Shown here piece after piece: positions 1 through 8,877 of a stretch of 33,226 nucleotides of DNA. Positions within the stretch are counted from its first letter, which is position 1, and every line of letters begins with the position of its first letter. This DNA is from Pirellula sp. GTDB taxonomy: Bacteria; Planctomycetota; Planctomycetia; Pirellulales; Pirellulaceae. A program made the translations under genes and the position numbers. Below the pieces are notes generated by a model, which saw nothing but the letters and a program-made list of their open reading frames with translations, made no database searches and was not told where the DNA came from. The stretch is from contig JAJTEK010000043.1 in NCBI GenBank assembly GCA_021299695.1, forward strand, positions 1-33,226. The letters run 5' to 3'.

Positions 1-189
1 GCGAGTCTGTGGGGCATCGCTTGATACCAACATTCGGCCCGCTGGGTCACGAACCTCTCCGGTGGTGGCGCTGCGCTTACCACCGGCTAATTGCCTCGAT
101 CCCTCCGGGATCAGGTGCCCCGGACGGCTATAGCGGGTGCCCCCTCTTAGCCCAACTTGCAAGCCCCACGGCCCCTAAAAACCGAATAG
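1..189. other. Non-coding, palindrome-rich debris
   Basis: No convincing gene. The stretch holds short inverted repeats: CCGGTGGT...ACCACCGG around 59-87, and GATCCC-TCC-GGGATC around 98-112. Such palindromic filler is common between planctomycete genes. It should hold the missing 5' part of the DUF3267 gene that follows, but no frame here reads like that N-terminus, and the DUF3267 frame is closed by a TAG at 187-189. Confidence 0.4.
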
Positions 190-603
190 GCCGCTGTACG
201 CTTACGCTTTGTTGCCTTGGTGCCTATCCATGAGGCGCTGCATGGTGCAGTGTACAAAGCCTTCGGCGCTTCGGATGTTCGCTATAACACTTCATTGCGC
301 CAGTTTTACGCTTATGCGATATCCCATCATTTCGTCGCCGATCGCCGCGAATTTACTTGGGTGGCATTGACTCCGTTCGTAGTTATCAACTCGCTTCTCA
401 TTTTGGCAGCAGTATTCTGGTCTCCCGTACCGTTTCTTTTGTTAGGCGTGCTTTTGGTCCATACCGCCGGCACCAGTGGTGACTTTGCAATGCTCAACTA
501 CCTGTGGTTGAACCGCCACCAAGACGTTTTCACTTACGATGATGCCATTAGCCACACGAGTTATTTCTATGCAAGATACAAAGGGCAGCCAAATGACTCC
601 TGA
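190..603 (+). pseudogene. 5'-truncated DUF3267 (putative zincin membrane peptidase)
   Basis: The frame is open from just after a TAG at 187-189 and ends at a TGA at 601-603. The first possible start is a TTG at 217. The product opens directly with HEALHG, a metal-binding HExxH-like motif, followed by a hydrophobic segment (WVALTPFVVINSLLILAAVF) and a second one ending near HTAGTSGD, then LNYLW and a D-rich tail. This order fits DUF3267 integral-membrane putative zincins. Full family members have an N-terminal region with a membrane helix before HE(x)xHG, which is absent here, so I read this as a truncated copy. It ends 10 bp before an attC-like palindrome, so it may be an old integron cassette. 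The family call is fairly good; that the product is non-functional is inference. Confidence 0.6.
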
Positions 604-612
604 AGTCAATCA

Positions 613-654
613 GGGCTTAACCCGTGGTTGCAGGCGACAGGCCCTTCGCGTTAA
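613..654. other. attC-like imperfect palindrome
   Basis: The 42-bp segment begins with GCTTAAC and ends with GTTAAGC. These match the integron core-site consensus RYYYAAC and GTTRRRY in both orientations. The inner 28 bp do not show clear paired L boxes, and it is shorter than typical attC sites (about 57 bp or more). It separates the DUF3267 remnant from the cdd1-like gene on the opposite strand. It could be a decayed cassette recombination site or a chance palindrome. Confidence 0.25.
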
Positions 655-706
655 GCTCCGCTGGACGCCTGAGAGTTCCGGGCCGCCTGCGGCGGTGACG
701 TTGGTT

Positions 707-988
707 TCATGAGCGGTTCTTTCGCTCTTGGGTGTAAGCCCACCACGGTTGAGCGGCGTTGCCATTCATAAAGTCCGTCACCGACATGAAAATGTCCAGA
801 ACACATGGATCGTGCTGCGTACCGGTTATCTCGTTGAGTCGACCATAAAGCTCGACTGGATCTTTACCTACCAGATCGCCAGGGGCTTGGATTCCGATCG
901 CACGCAGGTCTTCGGCGAGCGATGGACCAACATTCGGAAGGTCGGTCAGGAGTATAGTTCTGGATCGGTCAACCTTGGATGGATTCAT
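707..988 (-). CDS. Cdd1 family helix-hairpin-helix protein
   Basis: A 93-residue protein starting at an ATG (986-988 on the complement). It carries LPNVGPSLAEDLRAIGI (residues 17-33), a helix-hairpin-helix DNA-contact motif, then the family signature DPVELYGRL, HDPCVLD and WWAYTQERK. This is the small Cdd1 family (PF11731, historically annotated as pathogenicity locus or mitomycin-resistance-like protein). Its biochemical role is unknown, though the HhH motif suggests nucleic-acid binding. Length is typical, so the gene looks intact. It faces the DUF3267 remnant, with the attC-like site between; Cdd1 genes do occur on mobile cassettes, which fits the setting. No promoter was identified. Confidence 0.85.
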   Translation of the reverse strand: MNPSKVDRSRTILLTDLPNVGPSLAEDLRAIGIQAPGDLVGKDPVELYGRLNEITGTQHDPCVLDIFMSVTDFMNGNAAQPWWAYTQERKNRS

Positions 989-1150
989 TGCACTCTGGTT
1001 TGCGATGATTTTCGTCGGTCGCGTCGGATTTCGTCGTACTCGTGTAAGCGTAGACCGGCCTGATCGGGTTCTTCTCAGCGCAGGGCATGCTTGCGGGTAG
1101 ATTCAAGGTGCGCCCTTATCTCTATTCCAAATCCCAAGGATATCCTACTT

Positions 1151-1465
1151 ATGTCTCGCTTACCATCCTGGAAAACCGCCCGGATTTGGATCGAACGGAT
1201 GGCCAAGGGCGAGCGATTCAATGCTCCCGTCGCGCAGTTCTGCCAGTCGATCGGCTGCTCGCCGATGACCTCCTACACCCAGTGGAAACGTAAACTCGCT
1301 GCTAAGCCCTAAACAGCTCCATTTTGCGTGTGCTGGCCCTCCGAGCCCACCCACGATTAGATCGAGATCAAACTCCCCTCGGGAATCTCCATCCTCATTC
1401 CGGTATCGGCCGTTGAATCCATCGCTGCGATCTTCGAGTTCGCGCGTCGCTCGACAAAAACCTGG
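1151..1465 (+). pseudogene. IS66-type accessory protein TnpA remnant
   Basis: From the ATG at 1151 the frame reads a 53-residue product with WKTARIWIERM, VAQFCQSIGCS and YTQWKRKL, the N-terminal helix-turn-helix signature of IS66 OrfA/TnpA. It stops at a TAA at 1310-1312. The same frame then continues through a TAG (1358-1360) into IEIKLPSGISILIP and IAAIFEFARRS, which match the normal C-terminal part of the same family (beta strand plus helix). The gene is therefore complete in extent but broken by two in-frame stops. No tnpB or transposase gene follows, so this is a dead insertion-sequence relic. A GGGGA-CAG-TCCCC hairpin lies at its end (1464-1476). Confidence 0.7.
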
Positions 1466-1774
1466 GGACAGTCCCCGCGTTCTCAGCGGAACGGCGCAAG
1501 CCCAATTCCGTCAAATCGGGACATTGATGAAGTTGCATTTTCTTGTTATCGGCAAATGATAGCAGAGCAGCGCAAGCTGCCCGGTGAGTCTAAATATCCA
1601 ATGGTTTGCCGAATGTTCGAGCGTGGAACACGACACTTGACCCTTCACCGGAGGGCCTCCGGCAGCTTCAAACAAAAGCCCGAAGACTCGTCGTTACCGA
1701 CGGCCAAGAGCGATTGGGGACAATCGCTCTACCATGGGAGCCAATATTGTTAGCGGCTGCTTAGGGTAGAACGA
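1466..1774. repeat. Non-coding spacer with GGGGACA-centred hairpins
   Basis: No gene is seen. Two strong hairpins lie here: AGAGCGATTG-GGGA-CAATCGCTCT at 1707-1730 (10-bp perfect arms) and GGGTAGAACGA...TCGTTCTACCC at 1764-1795 (11-bp arms around a TCCCC loop). The first has a near twin at 12152-12175 (AGAGCCATTG-GGGA-CAATGGCTCT), so this is an interspersed family with compensatory arm changes. A small GGAGGGCCTCC palindrome lies near 1650 and recurs in part near 1817. The second hairpin runs into the start of the following truncated gene. Confidence 0.5.
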
Positions 1775-2533
1775 TTGTCCCCAGTCGTTCTACCCGAGGC
1801 GAAGCCGAGGAAAGGGCCTCCGGCAGTTTCCACACCCTACAAAGCGATCAGTGCTCGGGAGAAGATTCTTCCGGATCTGACTCCTGCGACTTATGTGACC
1901 TGCTGCAACAATTATGCGATCGTCTTGTGGCGACAGGGCAATGGGAATCTCGCAGTACGATTGCTCAGCGAGGCCGCCGCGATCGGACCGAGTCCTCCAG
2001 AATTTTTGATTCATAACGCAAAGATCATTCAGGATGAAAATCAGAGCCGCTTAGAGAAGTTTCAAGTCTCAAAAAAATTGATGGGGCTGCTCGATGAATT
2101 GGTGAGCAAATCGTTCACGAAATCATCGAAGCCTCTTCGGAAAGGCTACATGCATTTTTCACTCAATGTCGATCCGCCCCCACCGGTGAATGATTTGGAT
2201 GAATTGCTGAGACTTCATGGCGATGGCCAAAGAATGATCAAGGAAAGATTCACCCAAGATCCAGTCTTTGCAGACGTGCTTCTTAGCCTGAATTGTCCTT
2301 ACGAGCCGTGGTGTACAAACTGTGGTGGTAAAGGGCGTTTCCGTTGTCCCAATCGCTGCAATCGTGGCGTCGTCTCGGTACCGGTGAAGTCACTTGAAGC
2401 AAGAGGGATCCGAGGAGAGCCGATGTATGGAACTCGATTTGTCGATGCCCCTTGTCCCGTTTGCGATGGCAAAGGTGTGGGGGGAAAGTGCACGAAGTGC
2501 CTTGGCACGGGAACGAACAACGCAAATAAATAG
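1775..2533 (+). CDS. Truncated TPR / DnaJ-type zinc-finger protein
   Basis: Open frame of 252 residues with a doubtful TTG start inside a hairpin repeat; the first 20 or so residues read repeat DNA rather than protein. From about residue 22 there is a TPR-like helical segment (YVTCCNNYAIVLWRQG...AVRLLSEAAAIGP), then a linker. From about residue 179 come four zinc-binding half sites: CTNCGGKG, CPNRCNRG, CPVCDGKG and CTKCLGTG, the pattern of the DnaJ cysteine-rich domain. There is no J domain. I read it as the 3' part of a larger planctomycete TPR/zinc-finger gene cut by repeat insertion. Function is unknown. The same frame continues after the TAG (see 2534-2722). Confidence 0.5.
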   Translation: MSPVVLPEAKPRKGPPAVSTPYKAISAREKILPDLTPATYVTCCNNYAIVLWRQGNGNLAVRLLSEAAAIGPSPPEFLIHNAKIIQDENQSRLEKFQVSKKLMGLLDELVSKSFTKSSKPLRKGYMHFSLNVDPPPPVNDLDELLRLHGDGQRMIKERFTQDPVFADVLLSLNCPYEPWCTNCGGKGRFRCPNRCNRGVVSVPVKSLEARGIRGEPMYGTRFVDAPCPVCDGKGVGGKCTKCLGTGTNNANK

Positions 2534-2722
2534 CTTTTGTTTCGCGAGAAGTCTCTTTTCGGGCCATCGAGGATTGATTGTTGCCCTTGGTGCAGTGGAT
2601 ATCTCCAAAGGCCACGCCAACCCGGGAAAGAGTCCGGTAACTGGCCGGATGCATATAGCCAAGTATCCAAATCTCTGCGCAAGATGCGCTACCCAAAAGC
2701 CTGGCGTGCGGTCTTTCCCTAG
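2534..2722 (+). pseudogene. In-frame continuation of the zinc-finger gene after a stop
   Basis: Directly after the TAG at 2531-2533 the same frame stays open for 62 codons to a TAG at 2720-2722. It reads protein-like sequence with another zinc half site, CCPWCSGYLQRP, and ends KMRYPKAWRAVFP. A separate gene could start at the TTG at 2537, but there is no ribosome-binding site. I favour a C-terminal part of the upstream gene separated by a nonsense mutation. Stop-codon readthrough is the less likely alternative. Confidence 0.35.
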
Positions 2723-2729
2723 TAAGTTG

Positions 2730-3887
2730 CTAGTTGACCAACCCGAGTTTCGCTGAGAGGCTCAGAAGCTCGTTGTTGCTGCTTTCGGGACGTACAAAGC
2801 GGGTGTATTCCCTGCTCGCATCGATGCACCCGCCGTCGGCGTAGATCCCAGGTCCGTCCTGGATTTTGCGCATCGCGTTCAAGACTCTCGCATGCTCTAT
2901 GGGATCTTGCTCGGTTCTACGCATGTGTTCTTGGACTCGTTTCTCGTCCATCCGCCAAATTCCCTCGGGGTCTTGGTAAGCTCCATGACGCCAGTGATAG
3001 ATCTCTAGGCACTTGAGGTCGAGCGTAAAGCTCTTGTCACGCTTCCAGAAATCAGAGAACACCCCGCGTCCCATATAGAACAACCAGGAGCCTTCGAACC
3101 CCAGCGCCTCGGCCGACGCGGGATCTGGATTCTTGAACCACAAGCGATCGCCAGGTACGTAGTAGGACTCTGGCAAAGGCTCCTGCCTTGATCCGTACTC
3201 GATCATGAACACATCATGGAACTCGCGGGATCGAATCGCGCGCCGTTGGGCTTGGGCCTCGAGCTTAAGGTACAGGCTCGGATGGACTCTCAAGGCTTCT
3301 TCGGCGACACCCAGTGCTACAACATACTCCGTGGCGCGATAGCAGGAGAAGGAGTAGACGGTCCCATGTTGGCCCGGTTGAGTGGCCAGTCGCAACGCCT
3401 CGATCAGGGACTTGCCTGAATTGACAATGAATCCCCTTTCTTCATCATAAGTCCAATACTCCTCGGGCCGTTCGGCGCCGTAGGCATCGAAGGCCAGAAA
3501 TGTCTTGCTCGCTGCCCTTGCGATATTGGTTCGGATTCTGATCGAGGACTCCCACTCTTGAAGGCTCGGGTATACAAAGCACTTCGGAGAGGCCAGCATG
3601 GCAAGAAGGGTTTCCTCTTCGAGCAATTCGTCGGCAGGTTTGCCGAAATGTTGCTCGAGCTCTTGGGCAAGCATGAGCGTGTTGTATTGCGGGGTCCAAC
3701 GCGCGAAGGCTTGGGGGGTTAGCCTCAAGCGCACACCGGATCTCGCTTCGTGGTGGCTCGGTTCGATTTCGATCCAAGTTCGGATCGAATCGAGCGCGAG
3801 CCACCCGGTGGCCGTGTCCAATGCCCTAAGGTCTTCGATAAAAACGCCTTCGGGTGTCGCGAGAGAGTCGACAGTGGAAGTGCTCAT
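2730..3887 (-). CDS. Tgl-type protein-glutamine gamma-glutamyltransferase homologue
   Basis: A 385-residue cytoplasmic protein without signal peptide. Residues about 112-280 follow Bacillus Tgl (the transglutaminase that cross-links the spore-coat protein GerQ): ESSIRIRTNIARAA, FLAFDAYGAERPEEYW, YSFSCYRATEYVV with the nucleophile-position Cys182, then PGDRLWFKNPDP (245-256) and FEGSWLFYMG (264-273). Bacillus Tgl has its catalytic Glu187 in RGENVILLG; the aligned position here is Ser267, so the known Cys/Glu dyad looks incomplete. The protein is about 140 residues longer than Bacillus Tgl, with extra N- and C-terminal parts. It starts 5 bp after recA and is surely co-transcribed with it. The homology was recognised by motif order from memory; activity is uncertain. 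Confidence 0.65.
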   Translation of the reverse strand: MSTSTVDSLATPEGVFIEDLRALDTATGWLALDSIRTWIEIEPSHHEARSGVRLRLTPQAFARWTPQYNTLMLAQELEQHFGKPADELLEEETLLAMLASPKCFVYPSLQEWESSIRIRTNIARAASKTFLAFDAYGAERPEEYWTYDEERGFIVNSGKSLIEALRLATQPGQHGTVYSFSCYRATEYVVALGVAEEALRVHPSLYLKLEAQAQRRAIRSREFHDVFMIEYGSRQEPLPESYYVPGDRLWFKNPDPASAEALGFEGSWLFYMGRGVFSDFWKRDKSFTLDLKCLEIYHWRHGAYQDPEGIWRMDEKRVQEHMRRTEQDPIEHARVLNAMRKIQDGPGIYADGGCIDASREYTRFVRPESSNNELLSLSAKLGLVN

Positions 3888-3892
3888 CGGAA

Positions 3893-5020
3893 TCAGGAAT
3901 CGGCTTCTGTTTCGTCTTCGACTTCGTCGGCAGCACCTGGACCTTCAGGCCCTGCGTATCCGCCCGCCGCGACGATGCCTTGGCGTATCTCCTTGGCGAC
4001 TTCTTTGTTTTCCATCAAGTAGTTGCGTGCCTTTTCCTTGCCTTGGCCGATGTAGGCATCGCCGTACTTGTACCAGGCCCCACTCTTGGTGAGGATCTTG
4101 TGGGCGATGCCCAGGTCGATCAAGTCCCCTTCGTAGCTGATGCCATTGGTGTGCATCATGTCGAACTCAGCGACTCGAAAAGGTGGCGCAATTTTGTTCT
4201 TGACGATCTTGGTTTTGACCCGTTGACCGACGACCTCTTCCCCATCCTTGAGCTGCCCAATCCGACGGACATCGACACGTACCGAAGCGTAGAACTTCAA
4301 AGCCCGACCGCCAGGGGTCGTTTCGGGACTGCCGTAGCTCATCCCACCGATCTTCTCACGGATCTGGTTGATGAAGATCACAGAGGTCTTGCTTCGGGCG
4401 ATCGCTCCTGTGAGCTTGCGCATCGATTGACTCATCAATCGTGCTTGAAGCCCGACGTGCGCATCGCCAATCTCTCCCTCGAGTTCCTGGCGCGGAACCA
4501 GCGCCGCGACCGAGTCGATCACGACCACATCGACCGCGTTGCTCTTGACGAGCATCTCCGTGATTTGCATCGCCTCTTCACCACTGCTCGGTTGGCTCAC
4601 GAGCAACGTATGGAGCTCCACACCGAGCTTCTTGCCCCAGCTAGGGTCAAACGCATGCTCCGCATCGATGATCGCCGCGATACCACCAGCCTTTTGTGCC
4701 TCGGCGCACACGTGCAAGGCAATCGTGGTTTTACCGCTCGACTCTGGGCCAAAGATCTCGATAATCCGACCGCGTGGCAAGCCGATCCCACCGAGGGCCA
4801 AGTCCATCGAGAGCGACCCAGTACTGATCCCTTGGATCTTCAACTGCGTCTCGCCCCCCAAAGGCATGATCGAACCCTCGCCAAATTGCTTTTCAATCTG
4901 CTGCAATGTGGACTTCAGGTTCGGCTCCTTTTTCAGGATGCTCTCCAAGCCAGTTACCGGCTCGACTGGTGCTTTGTCTTTCTTTTTAATCCCAGAACCT
5001 TTTCCTGATGATGCAGCCAC
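3893..5020 (-). CDS. recA: RecA recombinase
   Basis: A 375-residue RecA: ATP-driven strand exchange in homologous recombination and co-protease for SOS induction. Visible features are the N-terminal polymerisation segment with [16 protein letters not shown] (residues 40-55), Walker [10 protein letters not shown] (91-99), [12 protein letters not shown] (Walker B), the L2 region [22 protein letters not shown], and an acidic C-terminal tail ([10 protein letters not shown]). Length is slightly above the usual about 350 because of a lysine-rich N-terminal extension. The ATG start is preceded by AAGGAGA at a good distance. The downstream Tgl-like gene begins 5 bp after its stop. No LexA box of a known type was recognised upstream; a GTGAC-N7-GTCAC inverted repeat lies 122 bp upstream of the start. 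Confidence 0.98.
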   Translation of the reverse strand: MAASSGKGSGIKKKDKAPVEPVTGLESILKKEPNLKSTLQQIEKQFGEGSIMPLGGETQLKIQGISTGSLSMDLALGGIGLPRGRIIEIFGPESSGKTTIALHVCAEAQKAGGIAAIIDAEHAFDPSWGKKLGVELHTLLVSQPSSGEEAMQITEMLVKSNAVDVVVIDSVAALVPRQELEGEIGDAHVGLQARLMSQSMRKLTGAIARSKTSVIFINQIREKIGGMSYGSPETTPGGRALKFYASVRVDVRRIGQLKDGEEVVGQRVKTKIVKNKIAPPFRVAEFDMMHTNGISYEGDLIDLGIAHKILTKSGAWYKYGDAYIGQGKEKARNYLMENKEVAKEIRQGIVAAGGYAGPEGPGAADEVEDETEADS

Positions 5021-5141
5021 GGCAAGTCTCCTTTTCTTTCCAGCGGACCTATGCCCGCTTCTTCCTTCATATCCAAAACTGTTTGTCCATGCTAACGCTT
5101 TGAGGCAACGCCAACAACTACCTTAAACATCGCCTAGGGTC

Positions 5142-5158
5142 GTGACACCTTTGGTCAC
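5142..5158. promoter_or_regulatory. Inverted repeat upstream of recA
   Basis: GTGAC-N7-GTCAC lies about 120 bp upstream of the recA start and about 60 bp from the terminator of gap. It could be an operator for recA, but it does not match the classic LexA boxes of Escherichia coli or Bacillus, and a 5-bp arm can arise by chance. Confidence 0.2.
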
Positions 5159-5209
5159 AGCCAAATTCCATTGGAGAAAAAACGCCAAAATTATTTCGAC
5201 TCCAGGCGC

Positions 5210-5242
5210 AAAAAAACCTGGAAGATTCAGCATCTCCCAGGT
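5210..5242 (-). terminator. Rho-independent terminator of gap
   Basis: Read on the minus strand: ACCTGGGAGAT, a 5-nt loop, ATCTTCCAGGT, then a run of T. The 11-bp stem holds one G-U pair. The T tract is 5216-5210. It lies 27 bp after the gap stop codon, in the right orientation to end gap transcription before recA. Confidence 0.85.
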
Positions 5243-5268
5243 CTTTGTTGGTTTTAGCTAGCTTTGGT

Positions 5269-6336
<1,068 letters not shown>

Positions 6337-6344
6337 TCAAGAAG

Positions 6345-6373
6345 AATATAGCGACGCGCACAGAGCGATTCAA
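6345..6373 (-). promoter_or_regulatory. Sigma-70-type promoter of gap
   Basis: On the minus strand, TTGAAT (6373-6368) and TATATT (6350-6345) are separated by exactly 17 nt. Transcription would start near 6338, leaving a leader of about 40 nt before the GTG start of gap. Confidence 0.55.
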
Positions 6374-6496
6374 TCACAACTCGATTCGCATGGCTCTGCT
6401 GTTCTCCTTGGCAATCATCGATGCTAATCGAATATCGGTGCGAATCGAAGCGACCCTTGGGCGTCTAGCCCGCACCCTATGAGGCTACATCGAAAG

Positions 6497-6539
6497 AGCC
6501 GTTTGGGCGCAAACGCCTCAAACCTGCCGCAAAACGGCT
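6497..6539 (-). terminator. Possible terminator hairpin after the PaaK-like gene
   Basis: Arms AGCCGTTT and AAACGGCT enclose an inner GGCG/CGCC-rich loop, about 80 bp after the stop of the PaaK-like gene. On the minus strand the stem is followed by CTCTTTC rather than a clean T run, so termination is only plausible. The rest of 6374-6618 shows no gene. Confidence 0.35.
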
Positions 6540-6618
6540 TTATGGGTCGATAAAGTCGCTTAACAAGCCACACCCTCGATCAGCGACCGGCGCGCGCGAT
6601 GCTCTGAGTTTTTAGGGA

Positions 6619-7950
6619 TTACCGCGGATCATGGCGCAAATCCAACACGCGTTTGGATTTGCCCTCCATCCTCGGCAGACTCCCCTCGTCGAGGCGTCGG
6701 ACTTCGACTCGCAACTGCAAGCGACTCAAAAGATCCTTCGATAACTGCTCCTGAACGTCCTCTCGGGCCTCGATCTGCAAATGCAGCTCGTCGAGCGCTC
6801 CGGATTTGCTCAAGACCAATCGGTACTCGCCAATGCTCGGATACTCCCGGACAATCGCATCGATGCTCGAAGGAAAAATGTTCACGCCCCGTACGACGAT
6901 CATCCCATCGAGCCGCCCCAAGATGCCTTGCTCGAGCCTCACGAAAGAGGTACCCCAGGTGGCCTGTTGGGCCGTCGATGTCGGGTAACTCGGCCGGACC
7001 AAATCGCCGGTGCGGTATCGCAAAACCGGTGCGCCGAGGCGCCCGAGACTCGTCAGAACCAGCTCCCGAACCTCCGACTTGCCCAGATCCGATGGGGTCA
7101 TCGTCTCTGAGGATACCGGCAGGTACTCGGCGATGAATTCCGTTTCGATCACGTGCAAGGCTCGACCGTCTCGGCTGCCAAAACCCCAGGGACCGATTTC
7201 CGTAGCCCCCGCATGGTCCATGACCTGAGCCCCATAAAGTTCCTCGATCGCTTGGCGAACGCTCGGTACGCTCCCGCCGGGCTCACCGGCGACAAACACG
7301 CATCGGATCGAGGATTGCGCTAGCCCCTTGCCGATCGATTCGGCCAGTTGCCCTAGGTGGATCGCATAGCTCGGGGTGCTGAACAAAACACTCGGCTCTG
7401 AACTGTGGATCAAATCGATCCGGGCCTCGCTGGACATCCCGCCCGATGGGATGACCATGCAGCGGCGTTGCAAACACGCATCGTGGGCGCTCCAAAAACC
7501 GATGAACGGGCCGAACGAAAAAGCCATCAGCACCCGATCGTGCTCGGTAATCGCACAAGCATCCAAAACATACTGCCAAACGTCGACCCACCATTGCCAA
7601 TCCGACTCGGTATCGAGGATCACCATCGGTCGGCCTCGCGTGCCGCTAGTCCGATGGTAGCGACGGTACTCGTTCGCTGGGTAACTGTGATGCTTGGCTA
7701 CCCCGGAAATCTGATCGCTGATCCACTCGGATTTGCTCGTCAGTGGGAACTGGGCAAATTGATCGAGCGAACTGAGTTCGAGTCGATCGGTTTGATACCG
7801 TTGGCGGTAAAACGCGTTCTCGGGCAGGACCTTGGCCAACAAGGCATTGAGCCTTTTGAGTTGCCAAGCCTCCAAGGCATCGCGGCTAGCTAGCTGCCAA
7901 CGCTCCCGGTTTTCTCGCTCTGCAGTAAAATTCGCTTGGGTGGAACTCAT
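6619..7950 (-). CDS. PaaK-like adenylate-forming ligase (phenylacetate-CoA ligase family)
   Basis: A 443-residue ANL-superfamily enzyme of the PaaK group, which activates a carboxylic acid as acyl-AMP and then usually forms a CoA thioester. It shows the AMP-binding P-loop TSGTRGRP (residues 101-108), AGATEIGPWGF, YRTGDLV, the hinge segment GRLDGMIVVRGVNIFP, and a C-terminal LPRMEGKSKRVLDLR (425-439) with the expected catalytic Lys431. Length is normal for PaaK (about 430-440). No phenylacetate pathway genes are nearby, so the true substrate is unknown. It lies 6 bp after the DUF4105 lipoprotein gene with an AAGGA ribosome-binding site, implying an operon with two envelope proteins, which is odd for a catabolic ligase. 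Confidence 0.85.
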   Translation of the reverse strand: MSSTQANFTAERENRERWQLASRDALEAWQLKRLNALLAKVLPENAFYRQRYQTDRLELSSLDQFAQFPLTSKSEWISDQISGVAKHHSYPANEYRRYHRTSGTRGRPMVILDTESDWQWWVDVWQYVLDACAITEHDRVLMAFSFGPFIGFWSAHDACLQRRCMVIPSGGMSSEARIDLIHSSEPSVLFSTPSYAIHLGQLAESIGKGLAQSSIRCVFVAGEPGGSVPSVRQAIEELYGAQVMDHAGATEIGPWGFGSRDGRALHVIETEFIAEYLPVSSETMTPSDLGKSEVRELVLTSLGRLGAPVLRYRTGDLVRPSYPTSTAQQATWGTSFVRLEQGILGRLDGMIVVRGVNIFPSSIDAIVREYPSIGEYRLVLSKSGALDELHLQIEAREDVQEQLSKDLLSRLQLRVEVRRLDEGSLPRMEGKSKRVLDLRHDPR

Positions 7951-7956
7951 AAGTCC

Positions 7957-8877
7957 TTATTGCCGACGGATCCGCTTCGAAAATTCCGGATCGTCCGCGT
8001 AAGCCTGAGCCAATGGGTTGATCTGCGCCTGGCTCCGAGCATACTCGAAGGTGCCTTGGATTTCGAGTAGCCCAAGTTCATAGGCCAATCGATCCGAATG
8101 CCCCGGCAACAACACCCGCCAATCGACCGGAACACGGCCCGGTCGAAGTTGATTGACATGGTCGACCAAATTGGTCGTGCAGTTGTTCGTCAGCGAATCG
8201 TAGTACTCGGGATCCTTATGCAGTTTATTGACCCTCGCGAGCATGTCGACCAAAAGATCTTGGACTTGCTGAGGATCCGCCCTACCGGGATACAAGTAAA
8301 CGTCGACGTTGCGTACGAGAGTGCGCAAAAGGATCATGTCCCGTTCGTCAGCGACAATGTAAGTCAGGGGAAATCGACGCCCTGCGCCGGCAACGGCCGA
8401 ATAGTCCTGGTCATGCTCCAGACGAGCTTCCACCGAAACCACAAAGTGCCGACCATCGGCGAGCCCGAAACTGAGCATCGTATGGGCGAGCAAGGCCGTC
8501 TCTTTGAAGGGAACAATGATGAAATCAACGGTCTTTACGTCCGAAAGAGCAAAGCGCAAATCGTAGTGACGCACATCATAGTCCGACTCGCTGCGGTATC
8601 GGCAGTTCCGCACGTTGCGTATCGTGATCGTCTCGTCGTCGAACTCCACATACGGAAGAATCATCAAGTCGGCGCGCCACGGTCGACGGTGGACGCGCTC
8701 GAGCAACGGTTCGGTCCCACCACTCTTGAGGAATCCAACGAGCGAGTTTTCACTCAAACCCTTGGCAAGCCGAGTCGAGCACCCCAGGAAGCAAAGATGC
8801 AAGAGTCCCAAAGCCAGCAGTTGAGCCAACCCTGCAAGCTTGCGACTACCGCGATGGGCTTTGACCGGAGAAGTCAT
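7957..8877 (-). CDS. DUF4105 (Lnb N-terminal periplasmic domain) lipoprotein
   Basis: A 306-residue protein. A basic N-terminus and hydrophobic stretch (15-32) end in a lipobox-like FLGC, giving a lipidated Cys33, so it is probably anchored in an envelope membrane. The body matches DUF4105 / Lnb N-terminal periplasmic domain: ETALLAHTMLSFGLADGRHFVVSVEAR, then LTYIVADERDMI, and the strongly conserved DSLTNNCTTNLVDHVN. His132 and Cys233 are conserved in the family and could be catalytic, but the activity is unproven. Its ATG lies 31 bp inside the end of the upstream proline-rich gene, so translation is probably coupled. It belongs to the three-gene minus-strand operon ending with the PaaK-like ligase. 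Confidence 0.85.
   Translation of the reverse strand: MTSPVKAHRGSRKLAGLAQLLALGLLHLCFLGCSTRLAKGLSENSLVGFLKSGGTEPLLERVHRRPWRADLMILPYVEFDDETITIRNVRNCRYRSESDYDVRHYDLRFALSDVKTVDFIIVPFKETALLAHTMLSFGLADGRHFVVSVEARLEHDQDYSAVAGAGRRFPLTYIVADERDMILLRTLVRNVDVYLYPGRADPQQVQDLLVDMLARVNKLHKDPEYYDSLTNNCTTNLVDHVNQLRPGRVPVDWRVLLPGHSDRLAYELGLLEIQGTFEYARSQAQINPLAQAYADDPEFSKRIRRQ

Noticed and set aside
3854-5008. 384-codon plus-strand open frame opposite recA
   Set aside because: It is the antisense shadow of recA, whose motifs are unambiguous; the translation has no domain pattern.
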